Origin: Fimbriimonadia bacterium
GTDB taxonomy: Bacteria; Armatimonadota; Fimbriimonadia; Fimbriimonadales; JABRVX01
Direction: 5' to 3'
Assembly (NCBI GenBank): GCA_039961735.1
Contig: JABRVX010000020.1
Location: 62,001 to 126,000, forward strand
DNA: 64,000 bases
Every line of letters begins with the position of its first letter. Position 1 is the stretch's first letter. The position numbers were made by a program, and so were the translations under genes. Shown here one piece after another: positions 9,211-17,343 of the stretch. Under the pieces are notes generated by a model that worked only from the letters and a program-made list of their open reading frames with translations, did no database searches and was not told where the DNA came from.

Positions 9211-10884
9211 TTATCGCTTGTCCTCCATCAGCCAGCTCTTAACCAGCATCGCCACCGTGCGCGGATTGTCGTTTACCATGCGAGCGATCTGCTCGAATGG
9301 CACATTGAATCGGGTCGGGATGGGCGTAACCTCGATCTTGGTCTCCACTTGCTGAGGCGGCGTGTCTTCCTGCAACCTCGGCATCGTGCCTGGGGTGGGC
9401 TCGCCGAGGCTCGGGGGGGCGCTTCCCGCCCCTGCGGCTGCCGGGCTCAACTGCGGAACCTCGAGACGGATGGACTGCTTCCCGAGCGCCTTCATCACCA
9501 GTATCGCTGCAAGGATGAGTGCGATGGAGGGAAGCAGCGACAGGTAGCGCTCTATCCGCGCCGCGGAGGCGTTCGCTTGCCCCGCCTTCATCGCCGCTTC
9601 CTTCGCGGTCTTGTCGAAGGCGATGGGGTTGACGCTCACCGAATAACCCGGAGGTGGTGTCGCCGCGTCCGAGATGCCGAGCAAGCCGTTCAGGTACTGT
9701 GTCACCGCAGTCACCTGCTCCGGTTTCACGCTCTCATCCACCATGACGGATACGCTAAGCTTCTCGATGCGCCCAGGAGCTCTCGTAGTACTTCTGTGCT
9801 CCTGGTCGAACGCGTACTCGCTTTGCCTGCGCTCCGACGAGTAGCCGCGCCCTGCCGCACCCGACGTGGCGGCTGCACCCCCTGTCGCCCCGGCCACATT
9901 GGACGCCGTGCCAACGGCTCCCCTCGCACCTGTTCCGCCGCTCGAATACGTTTCCGTCGTAGTCGTCTCAGAAATGACGTTCGGAGAGGACTTCGGTAGA
10001 GTCGGCGTGCCGGCCGGAGCCACCGAGCCGGCAGAAGGCGTGTTGATGGTGCGCTCCGACTGCTCCGTGTCGAAGTTCATCACACACTGCACGCCTGCGA
10101 TCGCCTTCCCGGGTCCCAGAACGTGCTCTAAGTGGCGCTCGATCTCGCTCCGCAAGGCCGCGGCGTACGCAGTTTCCTGCTGTCGCTTAACGTCGTAGAT
10201 GCCCGTGCCGCCCGGTCCCTGCGTCGCTCCGTCGTGCAGCACTCGGCCCTCGCCATCCACAACCGAGACGTTGCGCGGGGTCATGCCGCTAACGCTTCCG
10301 GTGACCACGTGAACAATCCCTGCTACCTGCTCGGGAGCCAACTTCTCCCCTGCGCCAAGGTGCACCACCACGTTTGCAGTGGGCGCTGTCTGTTGGTCAG
10401 CAAAGGGTCCGGATTGGCCCTCCGTTAGGTGCACTTTTGCCGCCTGAACGGGTTTCAGCGACTCGATGGTCTTCTGAAGCTCCTCCTCCAGCATCACGCG
10501 CATCACGACGCGCTCATGCTCTTGGGTCTGACCGATGCTAGACTTGTCCAGCCAGCCCTTGCCGAGCCCGGCAGCCTGTACCGGAAGACCGTCCGCCGCC
10601 AACTTCATGCGGACTTCATCACGCTGGCGCTTCGGCACCTCGATGGTCGCCCCGTCGGCCCCGATACGGAACGGCACCTTCAGGTCCTTCAACTTGTTGA
10701 TCACCTTCCCGCTGTCGGCGGGTGTGAGATCGGCGTATAGCACCACAAAGTCCGGCTTGGAGGCCAAGTAGAAGGTGACGGCCATCGTGACCAACAGAAA
10801 CGCGACACCGACAATCGTGACGGTCCGGGCCGTCTTGTCGGCGATATTCCACCACGCTCTGATCTTCAGGATCAGTCCTTGCAT
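9211..10884 (-). CDS. fliF: flagellar MS-ring protein FliF
   Basis: A 557-residue protein with an N-terminal membrane helix (about residues 20-40), the YscJ/FliF ring-building domains (LYADLTPADSGKVINKL, and RMKLAADGLPVQ), a Gly/Ala/Thr-rich disordered stretch near residues 300-345, and a second membrane helix (LSLLPSIALILAAILVMKAL). The cytoplasmic tail ends with the FliG-binding helix (FEQIARMVNDNPRTVAMLVKSWL). The ATG at 10884 has GAGGG about 9 bp upstream; a TTG two codons earlier is an alternative start. Confidence 0.95.
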   Translation of the reverse strand: MQGLILKIRAWWNIADKTARTVTIVGVAFLLVTMAVTFYLASKPDFVVLYADLTPADSGKVINKLKDLKVPFRIGADGATIEVPKRQRDEVRMKLAADGLPVQAAGLGKGWLDKSSIGQTQEHERVVMRVMLEEELQKTIESLKPVQAAKVHLTEGQSGPFADQQTAPTANVVVHLGAGEKLAPEQVAGIVHVVTGSVSGMTPRNVSVVDGEGRVLHDGATQGPGGTGIYDVKRQQETAYAAALRSEIERHLEHVLGPGKAIAGVQCVMNFDTEQSERTINTPSAGSVAPAGTPTLPKSSPNVISETTTTETYSSGGTGARGAVGTASNVAGATGGAAATSGAAGRGYSSERRQSEYAFDQEHRSTTRAPGRIEKLSVSVMVDESVKPEQVTAVTQYLNGLLGISDAATPPPGYSVSVNPIAFDKTAKEAAMKAGQANASAARIERYLSLLPSIALILAAILVMKALGKQSIRLEVPQLSPAAAGAGSAPPSLGEPTPGTMPRLQEDTPPQQVETKIEVTPIPTRFNVPFEQIARMVNDNPRTVAMLVKSWLMEDKR

Positions 10885-10920
10885 ATCCAAACTGCCCTCG
10901 TCTCACCCGGTCTCCTACCT

Positions 10921-10941
10921 CTCTCCCTTTCCAAGGGAGAG
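10921..10941. other. intergenic hairpin between fliE and fliF
   Basis: Perfect 9-bp inverted repeat (CTCTCCCTT / AAGGGAGAG) with a 3-nt loop in the 61-bp gap between fliE and fliF. In the direction of the operon no T-run follows it, so it is more likely an RNA processing or attenuation structure than a full terminator. A GGTTTT tract follows on the plus strand. Confidence 0.45.
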
Positions 10942-10951
10942 GGTTTTCGTA

Positions 10952-11242
10952 CTAGACCGGTATGCGACTGATTTCCTGGTAAGCTTCGAGCAGCTTGTTG
11001 CGGACTTCCACCGCGAGCTGAATCGCGACGCCGGCCTTCTCCAGGGCGATCATCACGTCATGCAGCTCCACCGGCTCGCCGTCCGCGAACTTGGTTCTCA
11101 GCTCACCCGCCTCGAGTTGGGTCTCATTGACCTCTTTCAAGGCGTCCATGAGCAGCTTGCCGAAGTCCGTCCCCGCCGGCTCATTTCCGGTGCGAAGGGG
11201 CGCCGGCTGAAGGCTCGATCGGGTCAGGTCTTCGATTCTCAT
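10952..11242 (-). CDS. fliE: flagellar hook-basal body protein FliE
   Basis: A 96-residue protein of normal FliE length. The C-terminal two thirds hold the family pattern: FGKLLMDALKEVNETQLEAGELRTKFADGEPVELHDVMIALEKAGVAIQLAVEVRNKLLEAYQEISRIPV. FliE joins the MS ring to the proximal rod and must be the first rod protein exported. It lies 3 bp after flgC. Confidence 0.95.
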   Translation of the reverse strand: MRIEDLTRSSLQPAPLRTGNEPAGTDFGKLLMDALKEVNETQLEAGELRTKFADGEPVELHDVMIALEKAGVAIQLAVEVRNKLLEAYQEISRIPV

Positions 11243-11245
11243 GCG

Positions 11246-11650
11246 TTAGGTCGCACCTATGGTCAGGGCGTTCAGCATCATGCCCTTGGCGGCGTTAAAC
11301 GCCGTGATGTTGGCTTCGTAGGCACGCGTGGCGGATAGCAGGTCTACCATCTCCATCACCGGGTTGACATTGGCGCCTTCCACCATGCCCTCAGCGTCGG
11401 CGCCCGGAGCCCCTGGGTCAAACACCCGAGGCCCCTCGGACGGATCCTCCTCCACGCGGTCCACCTGCACGCCTCGCAGGTTCTCGTCCATCACCTCTGC
11501 GAAGCGGACGATGCGCCGCTTGAACGGCAACCCGTCCTCGGTGCGCGTTGTGCTGCTGTTCGCGAGGTTGTGAGCGATTACGTCCATACGGAATCGCTCA
11601 GCGTGCAGGCCGGAAGCACTGATTGCCATACTGCTCGATAGCAGGCTCAT
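11246..11650 (-). CDS. flgC: flagellar proximal rod protein FlgC
   Basis: A 134-residue rod protein. The N-terminal motif SGLHAERFRMDVIAHNLANSST and the C-terminal VNPVMEMVDLLSATRAYEANITAFNAAKGM form the paired helices typical of the flagellar rod/hook family. The ATG at 11648-11650 is chosen because GGGAGG lies 8 bp upstream; the GTG three codons earlier is directly adjacent to that site. It starts 5 bp after flgB. Confidence 0.95.
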   Translation of the reverse strand: MSLLSSSMAISASGLHAERFRMDVIAHNLANSSTTRTEDGLPFKRRIVRFAEVMDENLRGVQVDRVEEDPSEGPRVFDPGAPGADAEGMVEGANVNPVMEMVDLLSATRAYEANITAFNAAKGMMLNALTIGAT

Positions 11651-11655
11651 GATGA

Positions 11656-12066
11656 TCACCTCCCACTGCCGCCGATGACGCGGCGAAGACCCTGGAAATA
11701 GCGAGAAGCCATCTGAGTGAGCGCACGGTAGCGCAGCTCGGCATCGGCGAGCTCGACCATCTGGGATTCCAGGTTGACGTTGTTGCCGTCAGGCCGAATC
11801 GACGGCTCCTCGGAGGTCACGATCTCGTAGGGGATGCCACGCTCGTCCTCGGGCGCTGTGACGTTTGGTGAAGGCACGTTTGGCAAATGCGTGTCATTTT
11901 GCCGTGACTGGGCTTGGGACAGCGCCAATCGGAAGATACTCTTGGCCTTGTAGCCAGGAGTGTTGACGTTGGCGATGTTGTGAGCGATTACGCGTTGCCG
12001 CGTGGACTCGTAGCCTAGCGCACGTTCGAGCTCGCCCAACGTAGGGGCGAACAGGGACTCCAGCAT
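11656..12066 (-). CDS. flgB: flagellar proximal rod protein FlgB
   Basis: A 136-residue rod protein and first gene of the operon. It has the N-terminal STRQRVIAHNIANVNTPGYKAK motif and the C-terminal NVNLESQMVELADAELRYRALTQMASRYFQGLRRVI helix. The start at 12066 follows GGGAG by 9 bp; the open frame continues upstream but that stretch is not flagellar in character and contains the putative promoter. FlgB, FlgC and FliE lead the operon, as in many non-enteric bacteria. Confidence 0.95.
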   Translation of the reverse strand: MLESLFAPTLGELERALGYESTRQRVIAHNIANVNTPGYKAKSIFRLALSQAQSRQNDTHLPNVPSPNVTAPEDERGIPYEIVTSEEPSIRPDGNNVNLESQMVELADAELRYRALTQMASRYFQGLRRVIGGSGR

Positions 12067-12161
12067 ATCAGGTCGCTCCCAGTAATCCCCATGGGGCGTC
12101 CTAGCCGATTTCCCGACACACAGTCCGTTGCGCCGGTGCGGGAATCCACCCGCCAAACGCC

Positions 12162-12188
12162 ATATCGGCGAGATAGGCTCGTATGTTA
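12162..12188 (-). promoter_or_regulatory. FliA (sigma-28)-like promoter upstream of flgB
   Basis: Read on the minus strand, TAACATAC, an 11-bp spacer and GCCGATAT match the flagellar sigma-28 layout (TAAAGTTT-N11-GCCGATAA): seven of eight positions at -10 and four of eight at -35, with correct spacing. It sits about 96 bp before the flgB start. Found by eye; no other flagellar promoter could be compared within this window. Confidence 0.5.
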
Positions 12189-12261
12189 ACCCGGTCCCAT
12201 TCCGGTATTTGCGCCGATGCGGCGAGCCATGGACTTCCTCGGCTCTTAGAGGCAAGTAGAC

Positions 12262-12290
12262 TTGCAATGCGCCGAAAACTCTGATAGAGT
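12262..12290 (+). promoter_or_regulatory. sigma-70-type promoter for the TPR gene
   Basis: TTGCAA, a 17-bp spacer and TAGAGT lie about 45 bp before the ATG at 12335. Each hexamer is close to the housekeeping consensus and spacing is ideal. It is divergent from the flagellar promoter in the same 268-bp gap. Confidence 0.45.
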
Positions 12291-12334
12291 AATCGGGAGA
12301 AGGTTTCGACCACCGACCTCGGGTGTACAAACAT

Positions 12335-12715
12335 ATGACACCGGATGCAACCAGTGTTACACTACATGAGGCCGCCCGCCTGGCTCTGAAGGAGCACAGA
12401 TACGCGGATGCCGCTCGGACCCTGGAGCGGGCCGTCGCCCATGACCCCAACGACGCATGGGCGCATGACAAACTCGGTATCGCTTATCAGAGACTAGGAA
12501 GAGAGGACGATGCTCTGAACCAGTTCGAACTAGCCGTCTCTCTCGCCCCCGACAACCCAGTGTATCGCTATAACCTGGGTGCAATGCTGGTCAGTGCGGG
12601 TCAGAGTGAGGAAGGCTGCGACCATCTCCAGCGATGCCTGGAGTTGGACCCCAACCACCTGACCGCGAAGGACCTACTGAATCGGCTCTGCTCGGATTCC
12701 CATCCGACAGGCTAA
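12335..12715 (+). CDS. TPR repeat protein
   Basis: A 126-residue protein of tetratricopeptide repeats. Three helical pairs are visible, for example YADAARTLERAVAHDPNDAWAHDKLGIAYQRLGREDDALNQFELAVSLAPDNPVYRYNLGAMLVSAG. It has no signal peptide and is probably a cytoplasmic protein-protein interaction module. The ATG at 12335 is preferred; an in-frame GTG at 12323 is possible and neither has a clear Shine-Dalgarno. It is a single-gene unit with its own promoter and terminator, so no partner can be named. Confidence 0.75.
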   Translation: MTPDATSVTLHEAARLALKEHRYADAARTLERAVAHDPNDAWAHDKLGIAYQRLGREDDALNQFELAVSLAPDNPVYRYNLGAMLVSAGQSEEGCDHLQRCLELDPNHLTAKDLLNRLCSDSHPTG

Positions 12716-12763
12716 GACGGCTTCACGCTGAGACGTAAGTTCAGACCGTCTCGGTGTGTGGGC

Positions 12764-12792
12764 AGGCGCCCCGCTCGTCGGGGCGCCTTTCT
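12764..12792 (+). terminator. rho-independent terminator after the TPR gene
   Basis: A perfect 9-bp GC-rich stem (AGGCGCCCC / GGGGCGCCT), 7-nt loop, followed by TTCT, 50 bp beyond the TPR stop. Confidence 0.75.
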
Positions 12793-12840
12793 AATGCTCC
12801 GAGCGGCTCGCCTCTCACACCTAAGGCTCCTCCGAGACGC

Positions 12841-12865
12841 AAAAAGAGGCGGGCTGCAGCCCGCC
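12841..12865 (-). terminator. terminator on the minus strand, downstream of ruvC
   Basis: An 18-nt palindrome (GGCGGGCTGCAGCCCGCC) followed in the minus direction by TC and five Ts. It ends transcription coming from mutL-ruvC about 220 bp after the ruvC stop. Confidence 0.7.
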
Positions 12866-13084
12866 AATTGCATGCAACTGCGCTCTTCCAGGGGATCGGT
12901 CACCAAATCGTGGGATCCAACCTCTCGAACCGGAGGTGAAAACCGTGAGCCGCACCACGTTGCCGGTGTCCAATGGCACCTCGGGGGCGGCAAGCCATCA
13001 CGTTTCCGGTATCTTTACTTGCACACATTGTATCGCAAAGTGCGCCGATTGCGTGCCAGGACTCGTTCGCTGCAGAAGAAGAAG
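12866..13084. other. non-coding or weakly coding gap between terminators and ruvC
   Basis: No gene can be supported. On the plus strand a GTG at 12945 follows GGAGG by 9 bp and opens a frame with a CTHCIAKCADC cysteine cluster, but it runs about 100 bp antisense into ruvC. On the minus strand a frame starting near 13000 and read toward lower coordinates gives about 32 residues. Neither resembles a known family. The region may be a long 3' untranslated tail of ruvC. Confidence 0.3.
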
Positions 13085-13579
13085 TCAGATCTCCGCCCGC
13101 AGGTGGCGAGCGGCCACCGACTGGTGGTGGCACACGGCGAGAGCCAGCGCGTCCGCAGCATCAAAGGGACTCGGCGGAGTCTGAAGCCCGAGAATCTGCG
13201 TGACCATATAACGCACCTGCTGCTTCCCGGCTTGGCCCACTCCGGTAACGGCCAATTTCACCTCGGGCGGCGAGTACTCGGCGCAGCGCAGCCCAGCCTC
13301 GCCGATAGCCAGCAGTATCACTCCCGATGCCCGAGCAACATCCATCACCGTCTTTCGATTCGTCGAGAACAGTAGGCGCTCCAGTGCTACCGCATCCGGC
13401 TCGTGCTCCCGAAGCAGCTCCTGGACCTCTACCCTAAGCCGAACTAGACGAGCAGGCGTGTCCTCCGTTGTAGGGGTCCTGATGGCACCGTACGCAAGTG
13501 CGTGCATCCTCCCGGCCTCGCGTGTCACCACGCCGTAGCCCGTCGTCGTCAAGCCCGGGTCGAGCCCCAATACGGTCAT
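13085..13579 (-). CDS. ruvC: Holliday junction resolvase RuvC
   Basis: A 164-residue RNase H-fold endonuclease that cuts four-way junctions released by RuvAB. The N-terminal MTVLGLDPGLTTTGYGVV holds the first catalytic Asp, ALERLLFSTN the Glu, and FDAADALALAVCH the paired C-terminal acidic residues. Full length. The ATG overlaps the mutL stop (ATGA), so the two are co-translated. ruvA and ruvB are not nearby. Confidence 0.96.
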   Translation of the reverse strand: MTVLGLDPGLTTTGYGVVTREAGRMHALAYGAIRTPTTEDTPARLVRLRVEVQELLREHEPDAVALERLLFSTNRKTVMDVARASGVILLAIGEAGLRCAEYSPPEVKLAVTGVGQAGKQQVRYMVTQILGLQTPPSPFDAADALALAVCHHQSVAARHLRAEI

Positions 13580-15327
13580 ATCCGTTTGAACTTGCGCAGC
13601 AGCTCGTCATGACCGATGGTGACCACGATGGGTCGTCCATGCGGGCATAGGTACGGGTTCTCGGTGTCGGCCAGGTCGTGGATCAACTTCAGCATTTCGG
13701 CATGGGAAAGGGGGTCCCCAGCCTTGACCGCCATGCGACAGGCGGTCGCGATCCACACGCGTTCGCGGGGAGCGTACCCGCCTCGTCCTCCCGAGTCGTC
13801 TGCAATCTCGTCCAGGATGTCCTGCAACACCCCGCGATAGTCCTTACCCGAGAGCACCGCCGGTACCGCCCTGAGTAAGAAGGACTGGCCGCCAAAGGGT
13901 TCGATGTCGTACCCGACAGAACGAAGGTCGTCGATCGCTTCCTCCAACCGCACGGCCAGTCGTCGGTCGAGCATTACGGTCTCCGGGCTGAGAAGCGATT
14001 GCCTCTCGACCGGCTGGTTTCCCTTGATGCCGCACAACCGCTCGAAGATAATCCTCTCGTGTGCTACGTGCTGGTCTATGATGGCTAGGCCGGTCGCCGT
14101 CTCCGCGATGATAAAGGTGCTCATGGCCTGGCCAATCACCCGCAGCGATTCCAGCAGATAGGAGAAAGGAAATCGTGGTCTCTGCTCCGGCTGCTCAATG
14201 AGTGCGGGCTGTTCTCCGGCAGAAGCCGTCGCCGGCTCGAAGGCATGGACAGCAGCTGCAACCATGGTCCGAGATGGGCGATACGCACCCGGTCTCGTAG
14301 GGACGGGGTGCGAGCTGAGTGCTTCCGGCATCATCCCTTCGTGCAGCAGCGCGGATCGAATGGAACCCCGCACCGCCTCGAACACGTCTCCCTCGCGCTG
14401 GAACTTCACCTCGCTCTTACTCGGATGAACGTTGCAATCCACCCTGGCTGGGTCCATCTCGAGCCCCAGGACGGCCATCGGGAACCTGCGCTCAGGCGTG
14501 AGTGAGCGGAACGCCTCGGCGAGCGCAGCAGACATCGTCTTCGATCGAACGGGCCGGTGGTTGACGAAGAAGTGCTGGTACGCCCGCGAGTGGCGAGTAA
14601 GGTGTGGTGGCGACACGTAGCCCGATACTCGGATGTCATGGCGCTCGTAGTCCACAGGCACGAGCTTTTCTGCTGTTTCCCTCCCCCACACCGCAGCGAT
14701 GCCTTTCAGCAACCCCGTCCCGCCGGGGCTGCGCAGTAGATCCTGCCCGTCGTGACGAAGGAAGAAGCCGACCGCGGGATAGATGATCGCGTATCGAGCT
14801 ATCAGATCTACGATCTGCGCGAGTTCGGTGGCGTCGGACTTCAGGAACTTCAGGCGGGCGGGTGTGTTGAAAAAGAGGTCCTCGACCAAGACCATGGTAC
14901 CCACCGGCGTTGCTACATGCTTGATCGGGCTGCGCCGCCCGCCTTCGATGTGGACCTGTACCCCGCCTTCCGCTGTCCGAGTGCGGGTGGTGAGTGTCAT
15001 ACGCGAGACCGATGCGATGCTCGGCAACGCCTCCCCTCGGAATCCCAGGGTCGAGATGGAAAGCAGGTCCTCGGCATCCTCGATCTTGCTGGTCGCGTGG
15101 CGCTCCAAAGCCATCAGCGCATCCTGCTCGTCCATGCCGCAACCATCATCGGTCACCCGGATCAGGCGTTTGCCGCAGTCCTCGACATCCACCTGCACCA
15201 GCGTCGCTCCTGCATCGAGGCTGTTCTCGATCAGCTCCTTGACGACGGAAGCCGGACGCTCCACCACTTCGCCGGCGGCGATGCGGTTGACGACGTTGGG
15301 ATCGAGCAGTCGGACTCTCCTGGACAC
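13576..15327 (-). CDS. mutL: DNA mismatch repair protein MutL
   Basis: A 583-residue protein. The N-terminal GHKL ATPase has RIAAGEVVERPASVVKELIENSLDAG, DDGCGM and GFRGEALPSI. The C-terminal domain has the metal-binding nickase-type motif DQHVAHERIIFE, plus ACRMAVKAG and CPHGRP, so this MutL is probably an intrinsic endonuclease, as in bacteria without MutH. The DQHA position is Val here. The GTG at 15325-15327 is chosen by alignment with the usual start just before RVRLLDPNVVNRIAAGEV; 40 further in-frame codons upstream do not look like MutL. No mutS is present in the window. Confidence 0.94.
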   Translation of the reverse strand: MSRRVRLLDPNVVNRIAAGEVVERPASVVKELIENSLDAGATLVQVDVEDCGKRLIRVTDDGCGMDEQDALMALERHATSKIEDAEDLLSISTLGFRGEALPSIASVSRMTLTTRTRTAEGGVQVHIEGGRRSPIKHVATPVGTMVLVEDLFFNTPARLKFLKSDATELAQIVDLIARYAIIYPAVGFFLRHDGQDLLRSPGGTGLLKGIAAVWGRETAEKLVPVDYERHDIRVSGYVSPPHLTRHSRAYQHFFVNHRPVRSKTMSAALAEAFRSLTPERRFPMAVLGLEMDPARVDCNVHPSKSEVKFQREGDVFEAVRGSIRSALLHEGMMPEALSSHPVPTRPGAYRPSRTMVAAAVHAFEPATASAGEQPALIEQPEQRPRFPFSYLLESLRVIGQAMSTFIIAETATGLAIIDQHVAHERIIFERLCGIKGNQPVERQSLLSPETVMLDRRLAVRLEEAIDDLRSVGYDIEPFGGQSFLLRAVPAVLSGKDYRGVLQDILDEIADDSGGRGGYAPRERVWIATACRMAVKAGDPLSHAEMLKLIHDLADTENPYLCPHGRPIVVTIGHDELLRKFKRI

Positions 15328-15561
15328 GACCCGGAGTGTACCGCCCGGCACGTCCTCGTAGAGTAGACTTGATTGGCTTGTGAAGAGTCGCGCATTACCG
15401 GGGAAGTTACTGGGTTTCGAAGTTGAGAGGCGTGATTCTCGCCCCAAACCCTAAAGCGGATTCTGAGGGCCGCCGACCATAGAAGTACAGGTCGCTCATC
15501 GGCTCACCCTGATGTACAGGCCGGCTTGAGACTTGAAGCAGATCCAGTGCGCGTGGGTGGG

Positions 15562-15608
15562 CCAAAGGAAGCCGGATGGGTATCCCCGCTCATCCGGTTC
15601 CTCTTTGG
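15562..15608 (-). terminator. long hairpin downstream of dnaA
   Basis: An extended imperfect dyad: CCAAAGGAA-GCCGGATG pairs with CATCCGG-TTCC-TCTTTGG around a 12-nt loop. It lies just after the dnaA stop at 15632 in the transcription direction. It lacks a long T-run, so it could equally be a processing or replication-related structure. Confidence 0.45.
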
Positions 15609-15631
15609 GGACCTGCGACCCATGTCCGAGA

Positions 15632-17053
15632 TCAGTGCTGACGCTTGGACCTTGCGGCCTCCACGATCTCATCCAGCACGCGCTGCTGGTCCGGCCTGCG
15701 TACCAGCTCCTCGCCGATGGACTTGTGCGCGTAGATCGCCGATGAGTGATCCTTCCTGAATAGGGTGCCAATCTGCTTCCAGGGCAGGCTCCAGACCTCA
15801 CGGCATAGGTACATGGCCACCTGCCGCGCCCTCGTGATGGCCTGCCTCCGACCTTTGCCCATCACCTCTTCCATAGTGACACCGTGGTAGTCGGCGGAAG
15901 CCTCGATGAGCGCCTCGGGCGAAGGCTTGCCGGCATTGGTGTCCTCGAAGAAGCTGCGGAGCACTTCCTCAGCCATCTCGACCGTTGGAGGACGACCGGC
16001 CAGCGACGCCTCTGCTAAAAGCCTGCACAGGCTGCCCTCTAGCTTCCGGATGTTGGATTGGATACGGTCGGCCATTAGGTCCACCACGTCCATGGGCAGC
16101 TCCACGCCTTCTTCCTCCGCCTTCTTTATGAGAATGGCGGCGCGGGTCTCGAAGTCAGGAGGGCTGATGTCGGCAACAAGCCCAGACTCGAAGCGCGACC
16201 GCAAGCGCTCCTCCATCAGATACAGCTCGCGCGGCGGCCGATCGCTGCAGATCACGATCTGTCTCCCGCCTTCATACAGAAAGTTGAACGTGTGGAACAG
16301 CTCCTCTTGCGTGCGGTCCTTGCCGGCGATGAGCTGTACGTCGTCCACCAGCCAAATGTCTACACTACGCTGCATGCTTCGGAACTCGCCGACCCGGCCG
16401 GTCTTGACCGAGTGAATGAACTCCTCCGCGAACACCTGACCGGTGAGATACACGATTCGGGAACGGGCGTCGCGTGCAAGCACCTGTTGCCCGATGGCGT
16501 GCAACAGGTGGGTCTTGCCAAGCCCAGGACCTCCATAGATGAAGAGCGGGTTGAACTTTTTCCCCGGTTGGGCTGCGACAGCTTGTGCCCCTGCCAGTGC
16601 CAGCCGGTTGCTGTTGCCTTCGACAAACCGATCGAAAGTGTACTTGCTGATGAACCCCGGTCTTCGAATAGCCGGCTCGGAGCCGCTGGGCTTCTTCTTG
16701 GCAACCGATGGTGGCGGAGCCTGCTCCGTCTTGGCGTTTTCATCGAGAACGATCTGCACCGTCACGGGCTCGCCGAGCGCTGAAGATAGACTTGCTGCGA
16801 GCATCTCCGTGAACTTGCGGGTGATCCACTGCCTGGCGAACTCCCCGTTCGTTGCCAGGCTGATCACGGAACCGGTTCGACCGACGGGCGTCAGCGTGCT
16901 TATCCAACGGTCATAGGTCGCAGGATTAACCAACTCCTTCAGTTCGACGAGAGTGGCTTCCCATGCGCCCTTCAGAATCACGACTTGCTCGGGCTCTCCT
17001 AGCGTGAGCTGCGTGCTTGCGATAGTATGCCTCCCTGCTAGTAATTCAAACAA
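15632..17053 (-). CDS. dnaA: chromosomal replication initiator protein DnaA
   Basis: A 473-residue initiator ATPase. Domain I is at the N-terminus (GAWEATLVELKELVNPATYDRWISTLTP). The AAA+ domain begins with YTFDRFVEGNSNRLALAGAQ, then Walker A GGPGLGKTHLLHAIG, and Walker B IWLVDDVQLIAGK. Domain IV at the C-terminus has the DnaA-box helix-turn-helix (GKGRRQAITRARQVAMYLCRE and FRKDHSSAIYAHKSI). The first in-frame start is TTG at 17053; a GTG at 16981 lies nearer the usual N-terminus. GGGAGG at codons 7-8 suggests the real start lies downstream of the TTG, but no ideal start codon follows it. Confidence 0.94.
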   Translation of the reverse strand: MFELLAGRHTIASTQLTLGEPEQVVILKGAWEATLVELKELVNPATYDRWISTLTPVGRTGSVISLATNGEFARQWITRKFTEMLAASLSSALGEPVTVQIVLDENAKTEQAPPPSVAKKKPSGSEPAIRRPGFISKYTFDRFVEGNSNRLALAGAQAVAAQPGKKFNPLFIYGGPGLGKTHLLHAIGQQVLARDARSRIVYLTGQVFAEEFIHSVKTGRVGEFRSMQRSVDIWLVDDVQLIAGKDRTQEELFHTFNFLYEGGRQIVICSDRPPRELYLMEERLRSRFESGLVADISPPDFETRAAILIKKAEEEGVELPMDVVDLMADRIQSNIRKLEGSLCRLLAEASLAGRPPTVEMAEEVLRSFFEDTNAGKPSPEALIEASADYHGVTMEEVMGKGRRQAITRARQVAMYLCREVWSLPWKQIGTLFRKDHSSAIYAHKSIGEELVRRPDQQRVLDEIVEAARSKRQH

Positions 17054-17161
17054 GTTATATTACGTAATGCGCCTTGTGGGACGCAGTGACTCCATGCCCT
17101 TGCCACGGGAATCGCCGCCGGGGGTTTGAGCTTTCGGGCTTGGATTCGCCCGTCGCCCATA

Positions 17162-17190
17162 ATTCTATCACCTCCCCGAGTTGTCGTCAA
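17162..17190 (-). promoter_or_regulatory. sigma-70-type promoter for dnaA
   Basis: On the minus strand TTGACG, a 17-bp spacer and TAGAAT form a near-consensus promoter about 110 bp before the dnaA frame. The 290-bp gap 17054-17343 contains no clear TTATCCACA-type DnaA boxes on either strand by eye, so oriC or DnaA autoregulation is not supported here. Confidence 0.6.
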
Positions 17191-17343
17191 ATCGCACAAA
17201 CCCGGTGCCGACCACTGAGCGGAATCTGGAGGCGATCAGGCCGGTAAATGTGCCGGAAGCTTTCGTTTTCGCGAAGTTCCTTCTGCCGCGAAGCAAAGGC
17301 CCGGAATCGTCGTAAAAAAAGCCCAAGAAGCCGATGTCCGTCA

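Noticed and set aside
12936-13184. Plus-strand frame with CTHCIAKCADC and a GGAGG site
   Set aside because: It runs about 100 bp antisense into the conserved end of ruvC and lacks any family likeness; recorded only as possible content of the gap.
14752-15366. Long plus-strand frames antisense to mutL
   Set aside because: mutL is complete with all motifs; antisense frames lack start signals and similarity.
16981-17190. Short 40-codon frame in the dnaA leader
   Set aside because: Its GGGGAGG site overlaps the promoter spacer, so it would lie upstream of the transcript start; no conserved product.
17054-17343. Possible oriC next to dnaA
   Set aside because: No clustered DnaA-box-like sequences or AT-rich unwinding region seen by eye.
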